A DNA stretch of 64,000 bases, taken from an uncultured Clostridia bacterium (GTDB taxonomy: Bacteria > Bacillota > Clostridia > Oscillospirales > Ruminococcaceae). The DNA lies in the NCBI GenBank assembly GCA_947510165.1, contig CANNSB010000001.1, positions 248,001 to 312,000 of the forward strand, read 5' to 3'. Below the pieces are notes generated by a model, which saw nothing but the letters and a program-made list of their open reading frames with translations, did not search any database and was not told the DNA's origin. Positions 9,446 through 15,969 of this stretch are shown one piece after another; positions within the stretch are counted from its first letter, which is position 1; every line of letters begins with the position of its first letter. The translations under genes were made by a program, and so were the position numbers.

Positions 9446-9823
9446 TTAATTTAATTTATTTGATATCCAATTTAATAAATCTTGGTAGGATATTTTAGTT
9501 TGATGTATCTTTAAAGATATACAAATTATATCTTTTTCAGTTATATTAATAGGTATATTATTAATATCTAGCATTAAAATTATTGATAATATAGACACTG
9601 AAATATTTCCAGATATAAAAGGTTTATGTTTTATAAAACTATATCCAAGTCTTGCTATTTTTTCAATAATAGAAACTTCTTTTTTATTTATAATTATATT
9701 AGACATAGAAGAATTTACACATGCTTCTAATATTGACATATCTTTTATTCCATAATTTCCGCCAATATTATTTATTATTGTTTTGTGTATTTTTAATATA
9801 TGAAATTTATTAATTATTATCAT
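9446..9823 (-). CDS. Doc-family (death-on-curing) protein with degenerate Fic motif
   Basis: A 125-residue protein that follows the Doc toxin family along its whole length: ILKIHKTIINNIGGNYGIKD at the start, the EKIARLGYSFIK helix, an LMLDINNIPI helix-turn and an SYQDLLNWI C-terminus. Doc enzymes phosphorylate EF-Tu using a motif close to HPFxDGNKR. Here the same position reads KPFISGNIS, so the His, the Asp and the Lys/Arg are lost while Phe, Gly and Asn remain. The frame is intact, which suggests a retained non-catalytic role (regulator, immunity or pseudoenzyme) rather than fresh decay. It overlaps its upstream partner gene by 14 bases, an arrangement typical of toxin-antitoxin pairs. Confidence 0.7.
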   Translation of the reverse strand: MIIINKFHILKIHKTIINNIGGNYGIKDMSILEACVNSSMSNIIINKKEVSIIEKIARLGYSFIKHKPFISGNISVSILSIILMLDINNIPINITEKDIICISLKIHQTKISYQDLLNWISNKLN

Positions 9824-10067
9824 AATTTTCTATTTCCTTAAATATTTCTTTATAATTTTCAAAAATATTTTCAATTTTTAATATTATTTTTTCTTTTTCT
9901 GATAAATTTTCTATATTATTAATTTTATTAATTTCTGCAATATTAATATTTTCCTTAGTTATGGTTATATTATCAAAATGTTTAATTATTAAGTTTTCTA
10001 GATATTTTTCATCTTTATTCTTTATTATAATATCTTTAATATTTATTTTAATATTATTTTTTTTCAT
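9810..10067 (-). CDS. Small protein of unknown function, candidate partner of the Doc-like protein
   Basis: An 85-residue Ile/Lys/Asn-rich protein that I do not recognise. It starts with AUG behind an AGAGGTAG site and its end overlaps the start of the Doc-like gene by 14 bases, so the two are almost surely co-transcribed and translationally coupled. The middle and end look helical and acidic (the last 35 residues have a Glu/Lys coiled-coil-like pattern). I see no ribbon-helix-helix or Phd/YefM motif. By position it would be the antitoxin of a Doc system, but since the toxin lacks its active site this is only a position-based guess. Confidence 0.55.
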   Translation of the reverse strand: MKKNNIKINIKDIIIKNKDEKYLENLIIKHFDNITITKENINIAEINKINNIENLSEKEKIILKIENIFENYKEIFKEIENYDNN

Positions 10068-10164
10068 AAAATCTACCTCTTAAAAATAATTACATTTTTA
10101 TATTGTCCATTTATAGGTATAATATATATATAATTTTAAAATAACTCTATTTGGAGGAATTTAA

Positions 10165-11757
10165 ATGAAATACAAATTCAAAACTATAAATTATTTAGAC
10201 TTAGATTCTTTTGAAAATAACATATATATAAATATAGTTCATGGAATTATATTTATGGATAAAAATGAAAAAACTAATTGGCTACAGTTAAAATTCAAAA
10301 ATAATATTAAAGAAAATATTTCTGAATTAAATATAAAAATTTCTAGCTTTAATATATTAGGCGAATTAATTTGTATAGAAGATAATGATATAAATGATTT
10401 TATTTTTAAGGATTTAAATGTTTCGCCTAATTCTTTTTTTGGACAAGATTTAGCTATATGTCTTAATTCTACTGAAGTTTATAGTGTAAATATTTTTATA
10501 GATAAAATTATTACTAATAGTGGAAAAGAGATAAGAATATTTTCTGAATATTTTTTAAAAAAATTTAAAAAAAGGAAAAATTTAAAAAATTTAAAATCAA
10601 TTTATATGAATAAAAAAAACGGAAAATTCATATTAAATATTAAGAAATTTTCTTCTAAAATGAAAGATAATTTAAAAAAATCAGAAGTTCAAAAAAAAAT
10701 AACTAATATATTTATAATTTCTATAATATTTATCTTTATATCTATAGGTGGATTTTATCTTTCAGGTTATATTTACAACGATATAAATTATAATATGGGA
10801 ATTAAGTATTTTGATGATAGAGATTATATTAATTCTTTAAAATACTTTGAAAAATCAAAAGATTTTAAAGATAGTAACGAAAAAATAAATATGGTTAATA
10901 AAGAATACAATATACAAAAGAGTAAAGAAATATACGGAGGCTCTTTAGGTATAGGATATTTTCATACTGTGGCTATGAAAAAAGACAATACAACTATATG
11001 GTTTGGTGATGAATCTGATGATAAAGCTAATATAGTTAATTGGAAAAATTTAAAAGAGGTATCGGCAGGAGAATATTTTACAATTGGTTTAACTAATGAT
11101 GGAAAAGTTTTGCAAACAGGTTTTAATGCAAAATATTCAGATGATATATCTAAACTGGAAGATATTAAACATATATCTTCAAGGTATTCTCATATAGCTG
11201 CTATAAAAAATGATAACACTGTTACAGGGGTCGGACCAAATCTTTCTGGTCAATTAGATGTATCAGATTGGAAAGACATAGTTGAAATTTCTACAGGAAA
11301 GTCTCACACAGTAGGGTTGAAGTCTGATGGAACTGTAGTTGCTACAGGAAATAATAATTATGGTCAGTTGGATGTATCTAGCTGGACAAATATAATAGAA
11401 ATATCTGCAGGAGAGTATCATACAGTGGGATTAAAATCTGATGGAACTGTTTTGGCAGTTGGAACTAATACCACAGGGCAACTAGATGTATCTAGTTGGA
11501 AAAATATAAAATCTATTTCAGCAGCAAATTATATGACAATTGGTGTAGATATGGATGGAAATATACATGGAGCTGGATTTAATACAAATGATATATTAAA
11601 TTTTGAAAGATATCCTGAAATGAAAAATTTAGTATATGTATATGCAAATATATATGGACTAATTGCTATAAGGGATGATGGTGTTTTATTTGGAACTGGT
11701 TTTCCTGTATATAATGGAGATATGTCAAAAATTTCTTGGACAAATATAGGAAGATAA
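10165..11757 (+). CDS. Membrane-anchored RCC1-like beta-propeller repeat protein
   Basis: A 530-residue protein in four parts. Residues 1-140 form a domain I do not recognise, with alternating strands. A Lys-rich helix leads to one membrane segment (about 180-203). A short TPR-like helical pair follows (YFDDRDYINSLKYFEKSKDF). The rest (about 255-530) is at least five RCC1-like repeats with the pattern SAGEYHTVGLKSDGTVLAVG, ending with GQLDVSSW in several copies. Such repeats fold into a propeller and usually bind other proteins. The N-terminal domain would be on one side of the membrane and the propeller on the other; no signal peptide is seen. It sits between the divergent Doc-like pair and sigG. 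Function is unknown. Confidence 0.75.
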   Translation: MKYKFKTINYLDLDSFENNIYINIVHGIIFMDKNEKTNWLQLKFKNNIKENISELNIKISSFNILGELICIEDNDINDFIFKDLNVSPNSFFGQDLAICLNSTEVYSVNIFIDKIITNSGKEIRIFSEYFLKKFKKRKNLKNLKSIYMNKKNGKFILNIKKFSSKMKDNLKKSEVQKKITNIFIISIIFIFISIGGFYLSGYIYNDINYNMGIKYFDDRDYINSLKYFEKSKDFKDSNEKINMVNKEYNIQKSKEIYGGSLGIGYFHTVAMKKDNTTIWFGDESDDKANIVNWKNLKEVSAGEYFTIGLTNDGKVLQTGFNAKYSDDISKLEDIKHISSRYSHIAAIKNDNTVTGVGPNLSGQLDVSDWKDIVEISTGKSHTVGLKSDGTVVATGNNNYGQLDVSSWTNIIEISAGEYHTVGLKSDGTVLAVGTNTTGQLDVSSWKNIKSISAANYMTIGVDMDGNIHGAGFNTNDILNFERYPEMKNLVYVYANIYGLIAIRDDGVLFGTGFPVYNGDMSKISWTNIGR

Positions 11758-11803
11758 ATTTAAAATATTAGTTGTAATTAAAAAATCACTTAAATATGTG
11801 AAT

Positions 11804-11848
11804 GTAGATTTTGATATTGTCAATACTTATAATATTGATAAAATCTAC
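11804..11848 (+). promoter_or_regulatory. Leader hairpin abutting the sigG ribosome-binding site (overlaps a sigma-G-like promoter match)
   Basis: A 9-bp inverted repeat (11804-11812 with 11840-11848), with an inner 6-bp stem (11820-11825 with 11833-11838), ends exactly one base before the AGGAGG of sigG. If transcribed, it could restrict ribosome access. Inside the same stretch GAATG (11800-11804), 17 bases and AATACTT (11822-11828) resemble a sigma-G-type promoter, whose start point would fall inside the hairpin. The two readings are alternatives for different transcripts. Confidence 0.5.
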
Positions 11849-11861
11849 AGGAGGTATTTAG

Positions 11862-12629
11862 GTGATTTTAAATAGAGTAGAAATTTGTGGAATAAATACA
11901 TCCAGTTTAAAAGTTTTAAAAGAGCATGAAAAAATAACTCTTTTAAAAGATATAAAAAATGGTAGTACTAGTGCGCGAGATAAATTAGTTATGGGAAATT
12001 TAAGGCTTGTTTTAAGCATAATAAAAAGATTTAGTAATAGAGGAGAAAAGGTAGATGATTTATTTCAAATAGGGTGTATAGGACTTATGAAATCAATAGA
12101 TAATTTTGATATATCTCATAATGTAAGGTTTTCGACATATGCTGTTCCTATGATTATAGGTGAAATAAGGAGACATTTAAGAGATAATAATTCTATACGA
12201 GTTAGTAGATCATATAAAGATATAGCATATAAAGCTATACAATTTAAAGAAAAATATATTAATGAAAATAATAAAGAGCCAACAATAGAAGAAATATCTG
12301 ATAATCTAAATATAAAGAAAGAATCAATAGTTATATCATTAGAGGCCATAGTTGATCCTATGTCTTTGTATGACTCTGTTTATTCTGATGGTGGTGATAC
12401 AATATATGTTATGGATCAAATAGGAGATAAAAATGATGATAACAATTGGGTAGATGAGATAGTTTTAAAAGAATCTATAAAGAAATTAAATAATAGAGAA
12501 AAAAATATTATATCATTAAGGTTTTTAAAAGGAAAAACCCAGATGGAAGTTGCAGATGAAATTGGAATTTCACAAGCACAGGTTAGTCGATTAGAAAAAA
12601 ATGCTATTTCTAAAATTAAAAATAATTAA
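11862..12629 (+). CDS. sigG: RNA polymerase sporulation sigma factor sigma-G
   Basis: A 255-residue sigma-70-family factor directing late forespore transcription. Diagnostic sigma-G features are the VEICGINTS N-terminus, SARDKLVMGNLRLVLS (region 2.1), DLFQIGCIGLMKSIDNFD, the VRFSTYAVPMIIGEIRR recognition region, region 3 with EPTIEEISDNL, and the region 4 helix-turn-helix KTQMEVADEIGISQAQVSRL. The N-terminus separates it from sigma-F. It starts with GUG behind AGGAGG, and a hairpin precedes the site, both features reported to dampen sigG translation in Bacillus subtilis (from memory). It is followed by a strong terminator. Its usual neighbours spoIIGA and sigE are not upstream here. Confidence 0.95.
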   Translation: MILNRVEICGINTSSLKVLKEHEKITLLKDIKNGSTSARDKLVMGNLRLVLSIIKRFSNRGEKVDDLFQIGCIGLMKSIDNFDISHNVRFSTYAVPMIIGEIRRHLRDNNSIRVSRSYKDIAYKAIQFKEKYINENNKEPTIEEISDNLNIKKESIVISLEAIVDPMSLYDSVYSDGGDTIYVMDQIGDKNDDNNWVDEIVLKESIKKLNNREKNIISLRFLKGKTQMEVADEIGISQAQVSRLEKNAISKIKNN

Positions 12630-12676
12630 TAATAAAAACAACTAAGTTTATAATTTAGTTGTTTTTATTATTAATT
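12624..12676 (+). terminator. Intrinsic terminator of sigG
   Basis: A perfect 22-bp inverted repeat (12624-12645 with 12655-12676) with a T-rich 3' arm overlaps the sigG stop codon. Confidence 0.75.
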
Positions 12677-12686
12677 ATGTTATAAT
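12659..12686 (+). promoter_or_regulatory. Candidate sigma-A promoter of the VTC-domain gene
   Basis: TTGTTT (12659-12664), 16 bases and TATAAT (12681-12686). The -35 box lies in the 3' arm of the sigG terminator, so the VTC-DUF4956 pair appears to be a separate transcription unit. Confidence 0.45.
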
Positions 12687-12733
12687 TTAATATATTTGTA
12701 TGTATGATTAATAAAAATAAAGGTGATTGATAA

Positions 12734-13444
12734 TTGAAAAAAAATAGTATCATAAGTGTTGCTAGAAAAGAAATAAAATTTTCGATAAATGAAAGAGATA
12801 GAGTTAAGCTTATAGATGATCTATCTTATATACTTTATCCAGACGATTATGGAGATAATGGAAGATATATAGTTAGAACAGTTTATTTTGATACATTGAC
12901 GAATTCAGACTATACATCTAAAATCAAAAAACATAATTATAAAAAAAAAATAAGAATTAGAACTTATGCATCAAATTTTGATTATGTAAAATTAGAGTTT
13001 AAAGAAAAAACATTTGATAACCAATTGAAACAATCCTTAAAAATAACTAGAAAAGATGCAGAAGATATATTAAATATGAAATATGAGATATTATTAAAAT
13101 ATGATAATCCATTGGCGAAAAAATGTTATAATACTCTAAGTGGTTTTGCATATAGACCTGTCTGTTTAATACAATATGACAGAGTTGCATTTACACATCC
13201 TTCTTTTAGCACAAGAATTACGATGGACAATAATATATTATATAGCAATATGGACTTAGATATTTTTAATAATTTTAAAAATATTAAAAGAATGTCATAT
13301 GAAAACAATACAGTTTTAGAGGTTAAATTTCATAATTTTTTATTTCCACAGCTACAATATGTTATAAAAAAGTGTAGTGATATGGGAAAACCACAGAGTA
13401 AATTTGGGGGATCTAGAGAGATATTAAATAATTATTATTTATAA
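12734..13444 (+). CDS. VTC-domain (triphosphate tunnel metalloenzyme-like) protein
   Basis: A 236-residue protein of the VTC domain family, the tunnel-fold group that includes the eukaryotic polyphosphate polymerase Vtc4. Charged strands lining the tunnel are visible: ARKEIKFSI, KKIRIRTY, VKLEFKEK, RPVCLIQYDRVAF and VLEVKF, with a terminal SKFGGS. These supply the basic and acidic residues that bind triphosphate and metal. Whether the bacterial protein makes polyphosphate or handles another phosphorylated ligand is not known. UUG start with an AGGTGA site. It is followed 13 bases later by a DUF4956 membrane protein, a pairing that recurs in bacteria, often with CotH-type kinases (none seen here). 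Confidence 0.82.
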   Translation: MKKNSIISVARKEIKFSINERDRVKLIDDLSYILYPDDYGDNGRYIVRTVYFDTLTNSDYTSKIKKHNYKKKIRIRTYASNFDYVKLEFKEKTFDNQLKQSLKITRKDAEDILNMKYEILLKYDNPLAKKCYNTLSGFAYRPVCLIQYDRVAFTHPSFSTRITMDNNILYSNMDLDIFNNFKNIKRMSYENNTVLEVKFHNFLFPQLQYVIKKCSDMGKPQSKFGGSREILNNYYL

Positions 13445-13457
13445 AGGGGATATTTAC

Positions 13458-14126
13458 TTGAATATACTTATGGAGAATTTAAAAGAAACTTTTTTAAGCA
13501 GTTTTATACCTGTAGATATGGTATCAGTTTTTTTACAGATCATCGCTATATCTATTTTATCGTCTGTTATGTTTTTTACATATAGATGTTGTTTTAATAA
13601 TTTACAGTATAATAAAAATTTTAATATAACATTAGTTATTATTAGTTTTCTTTCCGCTATGTTTATGACATTGGTAGCTGTAAATCCATTGTTAGCTTTG
13701 GGGACTATTGGTACATTAGCAATTGTTCGATTTAGAGTTAATGCTAAAGATTTTTTAGATATTGCTTTTATATTTTGGTCTATAATTACAGGAACTATGG
13801 TTGGAGTTAATAATTATTTCTTAGCTATAATTATTACTGTTTGTTTAAGTTTATTTTTATTAATATTTAGTAAAAATCGGAAATCTCAAAATGTTAAAAT
13901 GTTAATTGTAAGAGGTAGAGGAAAAAACTTTATGCCTATAGGTAGCTTAGTTTATGAGATGACTAATAAAAGCAATGTTAAAGCTAAAAATTTTATTGAT
14001 GATAGCTATGAAATTGTTTATGAAATTAGATTAAAAGATCAGGAAGAAAATATACTTATAGAAAAGATTTCCTCTGTTCAAGATGTTATAAGTGTTAATA
14101 TTTTAGATTCTAATAGTCAAGTTTAA
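13458..14126 (+). CDS. DUF4956 membrane protein
   Basis: A 222-residue membrane protein with about four to five segments (roughly residues 20-40, 53-75, 77-92, 100-117 and 120-137) and a soluble C-terminal domain of some 75 residues. The conserved DUF4956 core is visible as LGTIGTLAIVRFRVNAKDFLD followed by an IFWSIITGTMVGV helix. The C-terminal part looks like a small alpha/beta module ending in ISSVQDVISVNIL. The function is unknown. It is co-transcribed with the VTC-domain gene, so the VTC protein probably works at the membrane with it. UUG start eight bases after AAAGGGGAT; an internal AUG at 13470 is the alternative. Confidence 0.8.
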   Translation: MNILMENLKETFLSSFIPVDMVSVFLQIIAISILSSVMFFTYRCCFNNLQYNKNFNITLVIISFLSAMFMTLVAVNPLLALGTIGTLAIVRFRVNAKDFLDIAFIFWSIITGTMVGVNNYFLAIIITVCLSLFLLIFSKNRKSQNVKMLIVRGRGKNFMPIGSLVYEMTNKSNVKAKNFIDDSYEIVYEIRLKDQEENILIEKISSVQDVISVNILDSNSQV

Positions 14127-14141
14127 ATTATTAATTAGTTT

Positions 14142-14198
14142 AAATATATGTATAAAAGCGTATCAAATTTATTTTGATACGCTTTTATACATATATTT
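14142..14198. terminator. Bidirectional terminator overlapping the end of spoIIID
   Basis: A perfect 26-bp inverted repeat (14142-14167 with 14173-14198, five-base loop) lies between the convergent DUF4956 and spoIIID genes. The right arm also encodes the last ten residues of SpoIIID. Confidence 0.8.
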
Positions 14199-14426
14199 GT
14201 TTTTTGTAGCAATTCCGCCTCTTATGTGTCGTTCTTTTTTATTTATATCTAAAACCTCTTTTACTAATTTATATAATTGAGGATTATATTTTTCAAGTCT
14301 TTCTGTTACATCTTTATGAACTGTACTTTTAGATATATTAAAAACTTTAGCACAAGCTCTAACAGTGGATTTATTTTCTAATATATATTTTCCAAGAATG
14401 ATACTTCTATCTTCCACGCTTTCCAT
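14169..14426 (-). CDS. spoIIID: Sporulation transcriptional regulator SpoIIID
   Basis: An 85-residue DNA-binding protein that switches mother-cell transcription between the sigma-E and sigma-K stages. The helix-turn-helix is clear (STVRACAKVFNISKSTVHKD, residues 19-38), followed by the family signature TERLEKYNPQLYKLVKEVL and the basic tail KKERHIRGGIATKNKY. The extra YKSVSK at the end is encoded within a terminator stem. The start AUG follows an AAGGGTG site. A good sigma-E-type promoter lies upstream, as in Bacillus subtilis where spoIIID is a sigma-E gene. Confidence 0.96.
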   Translation of the reverse strand: MESVEDRSIILGKYILENKSTVRACAKVFNISKSTVHKDVTERLEKYNPQLYKLVKEVLDINKKERHIRGGIATKNKYMYKSVSK

Positions 14427-14464
14427 ATTTAATTAGCACCCTTTCTTGACTTTAAGTATAATAA

Positions 14465-14493
14465 AATCTATGCAAGAAAAAATACTAATATGT
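14465..14493 (-). promoter_or_regulatory. Candidate sigma-E promoter of spoIIID
   Basis: Read on the minus strand: ACATATT (14493-14487), a 14-base spacer and CATAGATT (14472-14465), against the sigma-E consensus KMATATT-N14-CATACAMT. Transcription would start about 30 bases before the spoIIID AUG. Confidence 0.6.
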
Positions 14494-14512
14494 ATTTAAT
14501 AGATAAAATATA

Positions 14513-14986
14513 TTAAAATTTTATCATATTATATAATTTTTTATTTTTTATAATAATTTTAAATATTGGATATCCAATAATTGTAACAATAATAAATTCA
14601 CTAATCATAATTTGTATAGAAGAAATGAGTATAGGAATATTTTGAATTATCGTAATTTGTATAGAAACTATTATTGAGAATATAGTTGGCCATAGTGATG
14701 CTACAAAAAGAGTTTTGCTTTTGGAAACCATAATTACTGTTAAAAAAGTTGCAAATGTACCAAATATCATGTCTATAATGCCAAATGGGCTAAAAAAATT
14801 TGTTATTAGACATCCCAAAATTATTCCAATAGAATATTTTTTATTTATAAATGGTAATAAAACTAAAATTTCGGATATTCTAAATTGTATACTTCCATAA
14901 GATATAGGGGAAATAAAAATAGAGATAGTGAAGTATAGGCAGATAATAACGGTGTTTTTAGTAATAAAATTATAATTTATCTTCAT
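14513..14986 (-). CDS. queT: QueT-type ECF substrate-binding (S) component for queuosine precursor uptake
   Basis: A 157-residue protein, nearly all membrane-embedded, with five to six hydrophobic segments. The QueT family signature is clear in SYGSIQFRISEILVLLPF, then SIGIILGCLITNFFSPFGIIDMIFG spread over two helices. As an ECF S component it would capture a 7-deazaguanine queuosine precursor and use a shared EcfA/EcfT module, possibly the one at 19.6-22.1 kb. Its AUG is six bases after the stop of the radical SAM gene upstream, with the ribosome-binding site GGAGTTGG inside that gene, so the pair is one transcript. Confidence 0.85.
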   Translation of the reverse strand: MKINYNFITKNTVIICLYFTISIFISPISYGSIQFRISEILVLLPFINKKYSIGIILGCLITNFFSPFGIIDMIFGTFATFLTVIMVSKSKTLFVASLWPTIFSIIVSIQITIIQNIPILISSIQIMISEFIIVTIIGYPIFKIIIKNKKLYNMIKF

Positions 14987-14991
14987 GAAAA

Positions 14992-15678
14992 TTATCCAAC
15001 TCCAAAATCCGTGTTATGGTCTAAAATTTCAATATTTTTTAAATTATATAAAAACGCAAATTCTTTTTTAAACCAATTTATTAAATCTATATCCCTTTTA
15101 ATATTAGTTGAGTTTTCGTTAAATATATTTATACAACCTAAGGGAAAATTATTTAATAATATATCAATATCATTTTTAATCATATCCTTAGTTTGTCCTT
15201 CTATTCCTATTAAAAGGCAGATAGATTGAAAATATTTTGAGATTTGTGTTGGAGTATCAAAAACAATTCCTTTTTTTAATATATTATTTCTAAAATTTTC
15301 ATCAAAGGTTTCTAATCCTAGTTTAAAGATAACAGGAATATTATAAATATTATGAATTTTTTTTAAATTTTCTCTGTATAACCAATGTGATTCAAAATAT
15401 ATTTTATTTATATTTTTTTCTTCTACAATTTCATATATTTTATTAAACGTAATAGAGGGAAGTTCAAAAACACTTCCAGAATTTATGACTTCTAGTTGTC
15501 CTGTAATACCGGTAATATTTGATAATACTTGTAAGTTAATATTATTACAAATATCAATATCTTTTTCATTATCATCAATGTAATCACAAAAAGAGCAGAT
15601 ACCCCATTTACACGGAGCTCCCTTTAATAAAACAATTTCTCGTGGATTTTTATTTTTTATAATGTTATATCTATTCAC
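14992..15678 (-). CDS. Radical SAM protein, probable queuine lyase (QueL-like)
   Basis: A 228-residue radical SAM protein. The iron-sulfur motif is CKWGICSFC (Cys23, Cys28, Cys31), a CX4CX2C spacing rather than the classic CX3CX2C. Later blocks fit the TIM-barrel SAM fold: TGITGQLEVINSGSVFELP, KIYFESHWLYRE and VIFKLGLETFDENFR. The immediate fusion into one operon with queT strongly suggests queuine salvage. In Clostridioides difficile the radical SAM enzyme QueL, encoded beside a queuosine-precursor transporter, converts queuine to preQ1. That assignment is from context and family memory; no separate nucleosidase (QueK) gene is adjacent. GUG start behind GGGAGAT. Confidence 0.65.
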   Translation of the reverse strand: MNRYNIIKNKNPREIVLLKGAPCKWGICSFCDYIDDNEKDIDICNNINLQVLSNITGITGQLEVINSGSVFELPSITFNKIYEIVEEKNINKIYFESHWLYRENLKKIHNIYNIPVIFKLGLETFDENFRNNILKKGIVFDTPTQISKYFQSICLLIGIEGQTKDMIKNDIDILLNNFPLGCINIFNENSTNIKRDIDLINWFKKEFAFLYNLKNIEILDHNTDFGVG

Positions 15679-15735
15679 TAAATATCTCCCATTTACATAT
15701 AATAGTAGTTAATAATAATTATTTTCTGAATTACT

Positions 15736-15764
15736 ATTATAAAATAGAATATAATTATATGCAA
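15736..15764 (-). promoter_or_regulatory. Sigma-A promoter of the queL-queT operon
   Basis: On the minus strand TTGCAT (15764-15759), a 17-base spacer and TATAAT (15741-15736). No preQ1-riboswitch core was seen in the short leader. Confidence 0.5.
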
Positions 15765-15803
15765 ATAAAGTAAAATTAATTTATTTTATTTTTAAAAAAA
15801 TAA

Positions 15804-15831
15804 TTGTTAATTCTATATTTAATAGTATAAT
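15804..15831 (+). promoter_or_regulatory. Candidate sigma-A promoter of gapN
   Basis: TTGTTA (15804-15809), 16 bases and TATAAT (15826-15831). This gives a leader of about 130 bases, very A+T-rich, with no recognisable riboswitch. The rest of the 291-base divergent intergenic region (15679-15969) holds nothing else I can name. Confidence 0.45.
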
Positions 15832-15969
15832 ATAGATAATATATATTATTAGTATACTAATTAATATATTTATTTAAGAATTTTAAAGCTATATTATTTT
15901 ACAAATTTTTTATTTAATAATAAAAATATATAGTTTAAATATATTTATCAAATTGTATGGAGGAAAAAA

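Noticed and set aside
11270-11520. Direct DNA repeats as a mobile or CRISPR-like array
   Set aside because: They are in-frame RCC1-like protein repeats with codon-level variation.
15679-15760. preQ1 riboswitch before queL-queT
   Set aside because: No C-rich core or A-rich tail pattern; only a promoter is seen.
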